Assembly (NCBI GenBank): GCA_029945725.1
Contig: JAQSDB010000008.1
Span: 310,001-374,000 of the forward strand
DNA from: a bacterium
Lineage (GTDB): Bacteria; Pseudomonadota; Gammaproteobacteria; Pseudomonadales; Moraxellaceae
Direction of reading: 5' to 3'
Length of the DNA stretch: 64,000 nt
The position numbers were made by a program, and so were the translations under genes. How positions within the stretch are numbered: position 1 is the stretch's first letter; every line of letters starts with the position of its first letter. The notes beneath the pieces are model-generated. The model saw only the letters and a list, made by a program, of their open reading frames with translations. It was not told where the DNA came from and did not search any database. Of the stretch, positions 20,003-28,786 are shown piece by piece.

Positions 20003-21168
20003 TGGTTATTTCCTTCAATTACATCGCACGCAATCTTGTCGTGCGCAAGATGACCACCCTGCTCACGGCCGGCGGCATGGCGCTGGTGGTGTTTGTCTTT
20101 GCCACCGTACTGATGATGGCCGATGGCCTGCGCGAAACGCTCGGTGGCACTGGCTCCTACAGCAATGTCATGGTGATCCGTAAAAGTTCGCAAACCGAAG
20201 TACAAAGCAGCATAGAAAGGCAGCAGGCCTCGATCATTTCCAGCCAGCCGGAAATTGCCACCGACCAGCACGGCAATGCCATGGCCTCCGCCGAACCCGT
20301 CGTGCTGATTTCCCTGAGCAAGCGTTCCAACGGCCAGCTTGGCAATGTGGTGGTGCGTGGCGTCAATGCCAACGGTCTTTGGTTGCGGCCCCAGGTGAAA
20401 ATAATCAGCGGCCGCATGTTCCGGCCGGGCTCTACCGAAATTGTCGTCGGACGCAGCGTGGCGCGCGGCTTCAACGGGGCACAAACCGGTGACACCCTGC
20501 ATTTTGGCCAGCAAACATGGACTGTCGTGGGCATTTACGATGCCGGGCACAGTGCCTTTGATTCCGAAGTCTGGGGCGATGCCGAGCAGATGATGCAGGT
20601 CTTCCGTCGCCCTGCCTTCTCCTCGATGCTGTTCCGCCTGCGCGATCCGGCCAGTTTTGATGCGGTGCGCAGCCGTCTGGAAGCAGACCAGCGTCTCAAT
20701 GTGGAAGTGAAACGGGAAAACCGTTTCTATGCCGATCAATCCGAACAGATGGCCACCTTCATCAGCATACTGGGCCAGGCCATTTCCTTTATTTTTTCGC
20801 TGGGTGCCATCATCGGCGCCATGATCACCATGTATGCCAGCGTAGCCAATCGCACCGGTGAAATAGGAACGTTGCGCGCACTCGGCTTTACCCGCGCCAG
20901 TGTCATGACGGCCTTTTTGCTGGAATCCATCCTGCTCGGCGTGGTCGGTGGCGTAATGGGGCTGTTTGCGGCTTCCTTCATGCAGTACGTACAGATCACC
21001 ACCACCAACTTCCAGACCTTTGCCGAGCTGGCCTTCACCATGCACCTCAATGCGCAGATTATTGTTGAGGTGATGCTGTTCTCGGTCTTTATGGGGCTGG
21101 TCGGCGGCTTTCTGCCGGCAGCGCAGGCGGCGCGCCTGGAAATCGTGGAAGCCTTGCGTGCCGCCTGA
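20002..21168 (+). CDS. FtsX-fold ABC permease, second copy
   Basis: A 388-residue paralogue of the previous protein with the same plan: one N-terminal helix (about 20-42), a periplasmic domain, and three C-terminal helices. ANRTGEIGTLRALGF is the coupling-helix motif and ARLEIVEALRA closes the protein. ATG 20002 overlaps the preceding stop (TGATG). Two unequal permeases with one ATPase and one adaptor suggest a heterodimeric exporter rather than the MacB homodimer. The likely cargo is the glycosylated product of the cluster; this rests on gene context only. Confidence 0.88.
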   Translation: MVISFNYIARNLVVRKMTTLLTAGGMALVVFVFATVLMMADGLRETLGGTGSYSNVMVIRKSSQTEVQSSIERQQASIISSQPEIATDQHGNAMASAEPVVLISLSKRSNGQLGNVVVRGVNANGLWLRPQVKIISGRMFRPGSTEIVVGRSVARGFNGAQTGDTLHFGQQTWTVVGIYDAGHSAFDSEVWGDAEQMMQVFRRPAFSSMLFRLRDPASFDAVRSRLEADQRLNVEVKRENRFYADQSEQMATFISILGQAISFIFSLGAIIGAMITMYASVANRTGEIGTLRALGFTRASVMTAFLLESILLGVVGGVMGLFAASFMQYVQITTTNFQTFAELAFTMHLNAQIIVEVMLFSVFMGLVGGFLPAAQAARLEIVEALRAA

Positions 21169-21212
21169 TGCCTTTTTTTTCAGCAAGCCTGCGCCACAGG
21201 AAAGGATATGAA

Positions 21213-21662
21213 ATGGACGATACCGGCAGCACTGAAACCATGCCATTGATGACGCTGTCAGCGCCTGATACAGCGTCGGCCATTACGGCGGCGGCCGTTG
21301 CAGCAGCTCCGGCCGTGCCGCTAGCTGCGGGCATTGATGGCGTGACCTTCGATCATCATTACCGGCAGGTGCGCAGCGAAAAGAAGCAGCAATGGCTGCA
21401 GAGGCTTTTTACCGGCTGGCATTTCTACGGGGAACCTCTGGGGCTCGGCCTGTTTCCCGGCAAGCTGTATGCCGACCTTTTTCTCAGCCCGGACGTCGGT
21501 CTGGCGACCATCACTTTTTTAAGCTGCAGCAGTGCGATCCTGATTGTGCCGTGGTGGATGCGTCACCGCCGCCTCAACAACCAGCACAAACGCTCATTTG
21601 TTTTCTACACGACAGCCCTGGAACGCTGCATCACACAAAAAGCCGCGCCGTCAGCACAGTGA
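21213..21662 (+). CDS. Small single-span membrane protein, unknown function
   Basis: A 149-residue protein I do not recognise. The ATG at 21213 is chosen because an excellent ribosome site (AGGAAAGGA, 21198-21206) lies seven bases before it; an in-frame ATG at 21168 touching the permease stop would add 15 residues. An Ala-rich low-complexity N-terminus (about 20-40) is followed by a basic amphipathic segment (RSEKKQQWLQRL), a Gly/Pro/aromatic stretch (FYGEPLGLGLFPGKLY) and one hydrophobic helix near residues 97-116, then a basic tail. It is the last gene of the cluster and may be an exporter accessory or a membrane anchor. Its 3' end overlaps the convergent rsmE gene by 32 bases. Confidence 0.65.
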   Translation: MDDTGSTETMPLMTLSAPDTASAITAAAVAAAPAVPLAAGIDGVTFDHHYRQVRSEKKQQWLQRLFTGWHFYGEPLGLGLFPGKLYADLFLSPDVGLATITFLSCSSAILIVPWWMRHRRLNNQHKRSFVFYTTALERCITQKAAPSAQ

Positions 21663-22341
21663 CCGCGGTTTCCACGCGCAGGATGCGCGGCCCCAGATGC
21701 ACCGGCTCAAAACCGGCAGCAACCAGCTTGTCCACTTCGTAGGGAATAAAGCCGCCTTCCGGCCCGATCGCCAGCGTCACCGCCTGGTTGAGCGCAACGG
21801 GACAAACTTCCGCAGCGCCGGGATGCGCCACTATGCAACGCGTATTGCGGCACAGCGCCGGCAGCCGGTCCTCCATAAAGGGCTTGAACAGTGGTTCCAG
21901 CACGATGTCGGGCAGCACGGTGTCACGCGCCTGCTCCAGCCCCAGCAAGAGCTGCTCGCGTATGGCGGCGGCCTCCATCCAGGGCGAATCCCAGAAGCTT
22001 TTCTCTACCCGGTAACTGTTCATCAGCACCAGTCGCTGCACGCCCATGGTCGCGACGGTTTGCAGAATGCGCTTGAGCATTTTTGGCCGCGGCAGACTCA
22101 GCAACACGGTCAGCGGCAACTTGGGCGGCGGCGGTGTATCCAGCACAAAACGCAGCAGCATTTCCTCGCGCGACAGCGACAGGATTTCGCCTTCACCGGT
22201 CAGGCCGCCGACCAGTCCCGTCCGCAGCGTTTCACCCACGGCAGAACGATGTACCTCGGTAACATGCTTGAGGCGGCGACCGGTCAGCCTGGCCAGCCCC
22301 GGCTCGGGACAATCTTCAGGCGACAGCAGCAGCAGGTTCAT
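21631..22341 (-). CDS. rsmE: 16S rRNA (uracil-1498-N3)-methyltransferase
   Basis: A 236-residue SPOUT-class methyltransferase. The C-terminal trefoil-knot signature is clear: LAIGPEGGF, then LGPRILRVETA close to the end. The N-terminal PUA-like part carries RRLKHVTEVHR, and the central LLSLPRPKMLKRILQTVATMG matches the family. It methylates U1498 of 16S rRNA in the assembled 30S subunit. Its ATG lies inside the end of waaA (26-base overlap), so the two are probably cotranscribed, with rsmE distal. Its 3' end overlaps the convergent last gene of the synthase cluster. Confidence 0.92.
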   Translation of the reverse strand: MNLLLLSPEDCPEPGLARLTGRRLKHVTEVHRSAVGETLRTGLVGGLTGEGEILSLSREEMLLRFVLDTPPPPKLPLTVLLSLPRPKMLKRILQTVATMGVQRLVLMNSYRVEKSFWDSPWMEAAAIREQLLLGLEQARDTVLPDIVLEPLFKPFMEDRLPALCRNTRCIVAHPGAAEVCPVALNQAVTLAIGPEGGFIPYEVDKLVAAGFEPVHLGPRILRVETAVTVLTARLFV

Positions 22342-23602
22342 GTCGCGACAAGTCCTTGATCAGGCCAAGCTGGCGTTGCAGGGCACCGCGATTACCTTCG
22401 AGCACGGCACGGGCGGCCACTACCCGGGCATTGGCCACTTCGGGATGATCCAGCAGGGCATTGCAGGCCTGCGCAAGATCGGCAGCCGTCACCAGCTGCA
22501 GGGCTCCCGCCGCCACCAGCTCGTCGGCAATCGACTGGAAGTTGTATATATGCGGCCCGGACAGCGTCGGCACGTCCATGGCCATCGGCTCCAGCACGTT
22601 GTGACCACCCACTGGCACCAGCGAGCCGCCGACAAAGGCCACATCGGCCAGCGCATACCAGAGCATCAGCTCGCCCATGGTGTCACCCAGCAGTACCGCC
22701 GTATCCTGGGTCACGACCTCGCCGAGACTGCGTCGGGCCAGGCTGAGTTTTTTCTGCCGGATCAGCATGGCGACATTTTCAAAACGCTCGGGATGCCGTG
22801 GCACCAGAATCAGCAGCGCATGCTTGTGACGGGCACGGATGGCGGCAAAGGCCGCCAGCACGGACATGTCTTCGCCCGAATGCGTACTGGCCGCCACAAA
22901 GATCTGGCGGTGTGCCAGCTTCCACTCGACACGCAACTGGTGCGCCTTCTCGGCCAGATCAGCCGGCGGCGTGATGTCGAATTTCAGGCTGCCGGTAATG
23001 CTGATGCGCGCATCGGCAATACCGAGCTCACGAAAGCGTGAAGCGGTTGCCGCATCCTGTGCAGCAACATGTGCCAGCTCCTGCAGCATGGGCCGCGCCA
23101 GCCAGGACACCCGGGCATAACCGCCGGCCGAACGTGCGGAAAGACGGGCATTGGCCAGCAGCACGGGAATGCCGCGCGTATGCGCCGCATGAATCATGTT
23201 TGGCCAGAGCTCGGTTTCCATGATGACCAGCATCTGCGGCCGCACCCGGCGCAGGAAAAGCGCCCAGGCCCAGGGCAGGTCATAGGGCGCGTAGGCGTGC
23301 AGCACCTGATCGCCCCACAGTGCATGCACGCGCGCCGACCCCGTGGGGGTCATGGTGCTGACGAAAACCGGCTTGTCCGGATTCGCCAGACGCCAGGCAT
23401 TGACCAGGGGCGCCGCTGCCAGGGTTTCGCCGAGGGAAACGGCGTGCACCCAGAGACCGCCCTGCATCGCCGGGATGGCAAAACCAAAACGCTGATGAAC
23501 GCGGCGCAGGTAATCAGGCGCGTTGCGCGCGCGCCAGAGCAGGCGCAGCAGCACCAGCGGCAGCAGCAGGTGAAAAAGCAGGGTATAAAAAAAACGCGTC
23601 AC
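22316..23602 (-). CDS. waaA: 3-deoxy-D-manno-octulosonic acid transferase (Kdo transferase)
   Basis: Transfers Kdo from CMP-Kdo to lipid IVA at the inner membrane, the first LPS core step. The protein has an N-terminal membrane anchor (FFYTLLFHLLLPLVLLRLLW), the WVHAVSLGE catalytic Glu region, TPTGSARV, METELWPN, and a C-terminal GGSLVPVGGHNVLEP nucleotide-sugar loop. The GTG at 23602 gives 428 residues, the usual length, and begins at the conserved TRFFY region. Two upstream in-frame ATGs (23713, with GAGG six bases ahead, and 23734) would add 37 or 44 residues without family resemblance, so the true start is uncertain. A strongly structured stretch lies upstream at 23755-23876. Confidence 0.93.
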   Translation of the reverse strand: MTRFFYTLLFHLLLPLVLLRLLWRARNAPDYLRRVHQRFGFAIPAMQGGLWVHAVSLGETLAAAPLVNAWRLANPDKPVFVSTMTPTGSARVHALWGDQVLHAYAPYDLPWAWALFLRRVRPQMLVIMETELWPNMIHAAHTRGIPVLLANARLSARSAGGYARVSWLARPMLQELAHVAAQDAATASRFRELGIADARISITGSLKFDITPPADLAEKAHQLRVEWKLAHRQIFVAASTHSGEDMSVLAAFAAIRARHKHALLILVPRHPERFENVAMLIRQKKLSLARRSLGEVVTQDTAVLLGDTMGELMLWYALADVAFVGGSLVPVGGHNVLEPMAMDVPTLSGPHIYNFQSIADELVAAGALQLVTAADLAQACNALLDHPEVANARVVAARAVLEGNRGALQRQLGLIKDLSRHEPAAAVA

Positions 23603-23754
23603 GCCTTGAATGCCTTTTTTGCCATACAAAACCAGGGCAAGCCACAGTGACTTGTCCGGAAAAACCGGGCCGGGCTGATTGCCGCGATCCACATACTCTG
23701 CATGAATCCTCATCAATAGCCTCACATCACTCAAGCACAGGGTTTATTGGTTGC

Positions 23755-23876
23755 CGGGTGAAACACCCGCGCGGCACGGGCGCTCCAAAGCGCCGCTAAC
23801 CGTGCATCCCTTCACGTGCCAAGGTGTGAACACCTGACTTCATCAAAGGCCAGTGGCCTCCGATTGATCAAAAAAC
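23755..23876 (-). promoter_or_regulatory. Cluster of hairpins in the waaA upstream region
   Basis: Four inverted repeats occur in about 120 bases between waaA and the divergent FAD gene. They are CGGGTG/CACCCG (23755-23769), a nested GCACG-GGCGCT/AGCGCC-CGTGC (23774-23805), AGGTGT/ACACCT (23822-23835), and AGGCC/GGCCT (23847-23859) flanked by ATCAA/TTGAT. Read on the minus strand they would form a multi-hairpin 5' leader for waaA. No T-run follows any stem, so they are not simple terminators. A repeat element or a structured leader RNA are both possible. Confidence 0.4.
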
Positions 23877-23978
23877 ATGCTGCCATTGTAACGGAAGCCC
23901 CGGTCATACCGGAGAACGCCATCACAGTCATTGTGCCACCATGGCCGCAATTCTGCTTCTCGCATACACTTCCGGCCC

Positions 23979-25178
23979 ATGCGAACGATTAAAACCGACA
24001 TCCTCATCTTTGGCGCCGGCATTGCCGGCCTCTGGCTGCTCAACCGCCTGCGCGGCGCCGGCTACAGCGTGCTCCTGCTTGAGCAGGAGCATCTGGGCGG
24101 ACATGAAACCCTGAACGCCAACGGCATCATCCATGGCGGACTCAAGTTCGGGCTGTCGGCCATGCTGCACGATGTCGAAGACCTCGACGACATGCCGGCG
24201 CTCTGGCGCGACTGCCTCGCCGGCCACGGCGACCTCAACCTTTCAGGCGTCAAGGTGCTGTCCGAACATCAGTACCTCTGGTCAGAAGCCAGTCTCGCCG
24301 CACGCGCCACCACCTTCTTTGCCTCGCGCCTGATTGCCGGTCAGGTGCAGGCGGCCGAGGGCGCGGCACGTCCCGGCGTACTGCAGAATGCCGCCTTTGC
24401 CGGCAGTGCCTATCGTCTGGCCGACATGGTCATCGACATGCCCTCGCTGGTACAAAAACTCACGGCCACGCATAAAAGCTGCATCTATAAAATCAGCCCG
24501 CAGAACTGCCATATTGAAACCGATGACAAGCACAACACCACTGCGGTGTTCATTACGGCTGCCGGTGTCGAGCCGCTGCGCATCCATCCCACCCGCGTGA
24601 TTCTCGCCGGCGGCCAGGGCAATGCCGCACTGCTGGAAGACCTCGGCCTGCACGAACCGGAAATGGAAAGACGCCGCGTGCACATGGTGATGCTCAAACG
24701 CGCCGAGCTGCCGTCTTTTTATGCGCACTGCCTCGGCACCAGCCGCAATCCGCGCATTACCATCACCACCCACCCTACCCGTGACGGTGAAAAAGTCTGG
24801 TATCTGGGCGGCGAACTTGCGGATGAGGGCGGCCCGCGCGATGAGCGCCTGCAAACAGAATTTGCGCAGCGCGAACTGAAAGAACTGCTGCCCTGGGTGG
24901 ATCTGCGCGGCGCACGCTACAAGACACTTAAAATAGACCGCATCCTGCCTGCGGGTGATCGCGGCCTGTTCCGCCCCGACAATGCCTTTGTCGAGTGCAG
25001 CGGCAACAACATCATTGCCTGGCCCTGCAAAATCACGCTGGCGCCCAATCTCGGACGCCAGGTACTGGCGCAACTGCAGAAAGCCGGCGTCGTCCCCGAG
25101 CACAAACAACCGGAAGAAGCACTGCCGCTGCTTTACCCCGAAATGGGCCAGCCGATCTGGGAAACCCTTTTTAACTGA
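23979..25178 (+). CDS. FAD-dependent oxidoreductase, DAO/GlpD-like
   Basis: A 399-residue flavoprotein with an N-terminal dinucleotide-binding motif GAGIAGLWLLNRLRGAG at residues 11-27 and an acidic end of strand 2 (LLLEQE). The following NANGIIHGGLKFG matches the substrate-domain start of the D-amino-acid oxidase/glycerol-3-phosphate dehydrogenase superfamily. ATG 23979 is preferred over the upstream in-frame start 23931 because the family begins just before the FAD motif. Its stop overlaps the start of the LpxL-like gene (TGATG). Substrate unknown; position at the head of an envelope-lipid operon hints at a lipid or sugar-phosphate substrate, but this is only context. Confidence 0.75.
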   Translation: MRTIKTDILIFGAGIAGLWLLNRLRGAGYSVLLLEQEHLGGHETLNANGIIHGGLKFGLSAMLHDVEDLDDMPALWRDCLAGHGDLNLSGVKVLSEHQYLWSEASLAARATTFFASRLIAGQVQAAEGAARPGVLQNAAFAGSAYRLADMVIDMPSLVQKLTATHKSCIYKISPQNCHIETDDKHNTTAVFITAAGVEPLRIHPTRVILAGGQGNAALLEDLGLHEPEMERRRVHMVMLKRAELPSFYAHCLGTSRNPRITITTHPTRDGEKVWYLGGELADEGGPRDERLQTEFAQRELKELLPWVDLRGARYKTLKIDRILPAGDRGLFRPDNAFVECSGNNIIAWPCKITLAPNLGRQVLAQLQKAGVVPEHKQPEEALPLLYPEMGQPIWETLFN

Positions 25179-26155
25179 TGGCCACTCCTGCCTCCGAACC
25201 ATCACTGCTGGCACCGCGGCACTGGCCTGCCTGGACCGGTATTGCGCTGATATGGCTGCTGGCGCAGCTGCCATGGTGGCTGCAGCGCCGGCTTGGCGCC
25301 GGCCTCGGTCGCTTATCCTACAAATTCCTCGGCCAGCGTGTTGACGACACCCGCATCAATCTGCGTTTGTGTTTTCCCGAAAAAAGCGAAACCGAACGTG
25401 AACTCATGGTGCGTGATGTTTTTCACAATGCCGGCCTCACGCTTTTCGAAACCGCCAATGCCTGGTTTCGCCCTGTCGATTATTATCGCGGCCGTTTCAG
25501 CATTGAAGGCCTGGAGGATCTGCTGGCACTCAAGGCCAGCGGCAAAAGCATTCTCATGCTCGGCGGCCATTACAGCATGCTTGATCTGGGCGGGCTGCTG
25601 CTCTCCCTGCACTGCAAGGTCACCACGATTTACCGGCCGCAAAAAAATGCCGTGCTCAATCATGTCATGGTCAGGCAGCGCATCCGCAACGGCAACCGCA
25701 TGATTGCCAATGAAGACATGCGCCGTCTGCTGCGTGCCCTCAAAACCGATATTGTCTGGTATGCCAGTGACCAGGACTATGGCTACAAGCATGCCGTGTT
25801 TGCGCCTTTCTTCGGGATTCCTGCTGCCACCATGACAGTGCCGTCGCGCATGGCGCGCCTGAACCATTCAGCCATGGTCATGATTCATTACTATCGTGTG
25901 GGTGACAGCGAGCAATACCGTGTGCGCATCAGCGCACCACTCGACAACATGCCGGGTGACGATGACGTGGTGGATGCGGGCCGCATCAATGCCGAGCTGG
26001 AAAAACTGATCCGCGTCGCGCCCACGCAATACATGTGGTACCACCGCCGCTTCAAGTCACCACCACCGGGGACGAAGGCACCCTATCCGGACAAGCCGAA
26101 ATGGCAGCGTCGTGCGGCGCAAGCGGCCGCCAGAGAAGCACGGAACAAACCATGA
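25178..26155 (+). CDS. LpxL/HtrB-type lipid A or lysophospholipid acyltransferase
   Basis: A 325-residue inner-membrane acyltransferase. An N-terminal hydrophobic anchor (about residues 22-42) precedes the catalytic HxxxxD motif, seen as HYSMLD near residue 130. RPQKN, YASDQDYG and the C-terminal YMWYHRRFKSPP are typical of the LpxL/LpxM family. It would transfer a secondary acyl chain to Kdo2-lipid IVA, which fits its nearness to waaA. Starts overlap both neighbours (TGATG upstream, ATGA downstream). The exact acylation position cannot be told. Confidence 0.85.
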   Translation: MATPASEPSLLAPRHWPAWTGIALIWLLAQLPWWLQRRLGAGLGRLSYKFLGQRVDDTRINLRLCFPEKSETERELMVRDVFHNAGLTLFETANAWFRPVDYYRGRFSIEGLEDLLALKASGKSILMLGGHYSMLDLGGLLLSLHCKVTTIYRPQKNAVLNHVMVRQRIRNGNRMIANEDMRRLLRALKTDIVWYASDQDYGYKHAVFAPFFGIPAATMTVPSRMARLNHSAMVMIHYYRVGDSEQYRVRISAPLDNMPGDDDVVDAGRINAELEKLIRVAPTQYMWYHRRFKSPPPGTKAPYPDKPKWQRRAAQAAAREARNKP

Positions 26156-27318
26156 GCCGACTCACTGTTGTACAGATCCTGCCGGCGCTGGATGCCGGCG
26201 GCGTTGAGCGCGGCACGCTGGAGATGGCGGCTGCACTGGTCGCCGCCGGGCATCGCTCCATCGTCATCTCCAGTGGCGGGCGCCTGGTCGCGCAGCTCGA
26301 ACGCGAAGGCAGCGAGCACATCACCCTGCCGGTGCAACGCAAATCCATCGCCAGCCTGCTACAGGTGCGCCCCTTGCGCCGGCTCATTGAAGAAATAAAA
26401 CCCGACATCATCCACGCCCGCTCCCGCGTACCGGCATGGATCGCCTGGCTGGCCCTGCGCAAAATCCCCGAGGCCGCACGCCCGCGCTTTATTACCACTG
26501 TCCACGGGCTCTATTCGGTCAGTCCCTACAGCGCCATCATGACGCGCGGCGACAAGGTCATCGCCATCTCCGAAACGGTTCGCGACTATATCCGCAAGAA
26601 TTACCCGCAATGCCCGGAAGAACGGATCGTACTGATCAGCGAAGGCATAGACCCGGCGGATTTCCCCTACGCCTACCAGCCGTCCACTGCATGGCTGGCG
26701 CAGTGGCGGGCAGACTTTCCCGAGCTGGCCGGCAAGACAGTCCTCGCCCTGCCCGGCCGGCTGACACGCCTGAAAGGCCACGCCACGTTTATCCAGCTGA
26801 TCAAGACGCTGTCAGCGTCCCACCCCGACATACACGGGCTCGTTATCGGCGGCGCGGAAGCCCGGAAAGCAGCTTACGCCGAAGAGCTCAGGGCGCTGGT
26901 TGCTGCGGAGGGCCTGGCGGACCGCATCAGCTTCACCGGTCACCGCGATGACATGCGCGAGGTGCTCAGCCAGTGTGACCTGATCTTTTCGCTGTCGACA
27001 AAACCCGAGACCTTCGGCAGAACCGTGCTGGAGGCCATACTGCTGGGCAAGCCGGTGATTGGCTGGGATATCGGCGGCGTCGGAGAAATACTGAGAAAGT
27101 GCTATCCGCAGGGCGTCACGCGCAACAGCAACGAAGCGGAGCTGCTGAAAACCTGTGCGCACTGGCTGGAAACTCCCACGCAACCCGCGCCGGGCGCTGC
27201 ATTCCCGCTGGACGCGATGGTGGCGCAAACCCTTCGGCTCTATGCCGGCAGCGCCCGTGATGCCGCCAGTCCGGCCCGGGATAACTCCGCGATCACGCCC
27301 GAAGAAAAACAGAAATAA
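26152..27318 (+). CDS. Glycosyltransferase family 4 (GT-B)
   Basis: A 388-residue GT-B enzyme. The N-terminal LDAGGVERGTLEMA (the GGVE motif near residue 17) binds the acceptor or donor loop. The C-terminal donor site shows PGRLTRLKGH, and a PETFGRTVLEAILLGKPVIGW stretch provides the E-x7-E motif. ATG 26152 overlaps the LpxL-like stop as ATGA; a longer in-frame start at 26035 lies inside that gene. Placed between a lipid A acyltransferase and an O-acyltransferase pair, it probably adds a core sugar to lipid A-Kdo on the cytoplasmic face, comparable to WaaG-type enzymes. Confidence 0.85.
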   Translation: MSRLTVVQILPALDAGGVERGTLEMAAALVAAGHRSIVISSGGRLVAQLEREGSEHITLPVQRKSIASLLQVRPLRRLIEEIKPDIIHARSRVPAWIAWLALRKIPEAARPRFITTVHGLYSVSPYSAIMTRGDKVIAISETVRDYIRKNYPQCPEERIVLISEGIDPADFPYAYQPSTAWLAQWRADFPELAGKTVLALPGRLTRLKGHATFIQLIKTLSASHPDIHGLVIGGAEARKAAYAEELRALVAAEGLADRISFTGHRDDMREVLSQCDLIFSLSTKPETFGRTVLEAILLGKPVIGWDIGGVGEILRKCYPQGVTRNSNEAELLKTCAHWLETPTQPAPGAAFPLDAMVAQTLRLYAGSARDAASPARDNSAITPEEKQK

Positions 27319-27334
27319 GTCCGCACCATAAATC

Positions 27335-28786
27335 ATGCTATTTAACTCACTCGAATTCTTGTTCGTCTTCCTGCCACTGGCACTGCTGGTTTTCTTCGGC
27401 GCCGCCAGATTATCGGACCGTGCCGCGATCATCAGTCTCGCGCTGCTGTCCATCGCGTTTTACAGCTGGTGGGATATCCGCTTCCTGCCGGTTCTCGGTG
27501 CTTCCATTGCCTTCAATTATCTGATGGCAAAAGGCATTGAACGTGCCGACAGAAGCAGGAAGCCCGTTCTTGCCATCGCCATTACCCTTAATCTGGCAAC
27601 TCTGTTTCTTTACAAGTACCTCGACTTTTCCATCGCCAGCATCAATGCGGCATTTCATCTTTCCATCCCCCTGCAGCACCTGGCCTTGCCACTGGGCATT
27701 TCCTTTTTCACCTTCACGCAGATCGCCTATCTGGTCGATGTCTACAAGAAGGAAGCGCACACCTCACAGCCGGCCGACTACCTGCTCTTTGTCACCTATT
27801 TTCCGCACCTGATCGCCGGCCCCATCCTGCATCACGCCCAGATGATGCCGCAGTTCAAAACGGAGCGGATACTCAAGCCGCATGCGGAAGCCTTTGTCAT
27901 CGGCATCATCTTCATCACCATCGGCCTGGTAAAAAAGGTGCTGGTTGCCGATCACATCGCCAGGTATGCAACACCCGTTTTTGCCATGAACGGCGAGACG
28001 GGGGCTCTGGGCGCCCTTGAGGCGTGGACAGGCATACTCGCCTACTCGCTCCAGCTGTACTTCGATTTTTCCGGCTACTGCGACATGGCCATCGGCATAT
28101 CGCTGCTGTTCAATATTGATCTTCCGCTGAATTTTGCCTCACCCTATAAATCGGCCAGCATTATCGAATTCTGGCGCCGATGGCACATGACCCTCTCGCA
28201 GTTCCTGCGCAACTATCTCTACATCCCGCTGGGAGGCAATCGTCAGGGAACCGCGCGCCGCTATACCAACCTGTTCCTGACCATGCTGCTGGGCGGACTC
28301 TGGCATGGCGCCAACTGGACCTTTGTCGTGTGGGGCTGCATGCATGGCCTGTACCTGATCATCAATCATGGCTTCAGCCTGGTTCACCGCAAACTGGGGC
28401 TGCCTGAAATTCCGGCAGGCATCGGCCTGCTGCTGACCTTCATTGCCGTTGTTTTTGCCTGGGTTCCGTTCCGCGCCGACAATCTGACGGACACCGTCAG
28501 CATGTGGAAATCAATGCTCGCCATGAATGGCATCGGTGATACGGCCAGCATGCTGTCGCACATCCCTTTCAGGAAAGCCCTGGCCGAAGTCATGGCCGGC
28601 ATTCTGGTCGTCATGCTGCTGCCCAACAGCCAGCAGATTGCCGCCAGCGCAAAAGAGCATCTGTTCAGGGAAGAGCCGGCCGCCGCCATGAAGTGGACAC
28701 TGGCCGGCCTGCTCTTCGGTATCATTTTCAGCTATGCCGTCATGAGCATCGGACATGTTTCAGAGTTTCTCTATTTCCAGTTCTAG
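27335..28786 (+). CDS. MBOAT-family O-acyltransferase, AlgI-like
   Basis: A 483-residue polytopic membrane protein with about ten hydrophobic segments. Family landmarks include FNSLEFLFVFLPL at the start, FLYKYLDF, PLGISFFTFTQIAYL, and the active region LLGGLWHGANWTFVVWG with the conserved MBOAT His; a second His follows in GCMHG. AlgI-type proteins pass acetyl groups across the inner membrane to a periplasmic partner that O-acetylates a polysaccharide. The partner is probably the SGNH-like protein encoded immediately downstream with a 32-base overlap. Confidence 0.9.
   Translation: MLFNSLEFLFVFLPLALLVFFGAARLSDRAAIISLALLSIAFYSWWDIRFLPVLGASIAFNYLMAKGIERADRSRKPVLAIAITLNLATLFLYKYLDFSIASINAAFHLSIPLQHLALPLGISFFTFTQIAYLVDVYKKEAHTSQPADYLLFVTYFPHLIAGPILHHAQMMPQFKTERILKPHAEAFVIGIIFITIGLVKKVLVADHIARYATPVFAMNGETGALGALEAWTGILAYSLQLYFDFSGYCDMAIGISLLFNIDLPLNFASPYKSASIIEFWRRWHMTLSQFLRNYLYIPLGGNRQGTARRYTNLFLTMLLGGLWHGANWTFVVWGCMHGLYLIINHGFSLVHRKLGLPEIPAGIGLLLTFIAVVFAWVPFRADNLTDTVSMWKSMLAMNGIGDTASMLSHIPFRKALAEVMAGILVVMLLPNSQQIAASAKEHLFREEPAAAMKWTLAGLLFGIIFSYAVMSIGHVSEFLYFQF

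Noticed and set aside
23774-23805. Nested hairpin considered as an integron attC site or a known riboswitch
   Set aside because: R'/R'' boxes do not match and no known riboswitch consensus could be recognised; kept only as a structured region.
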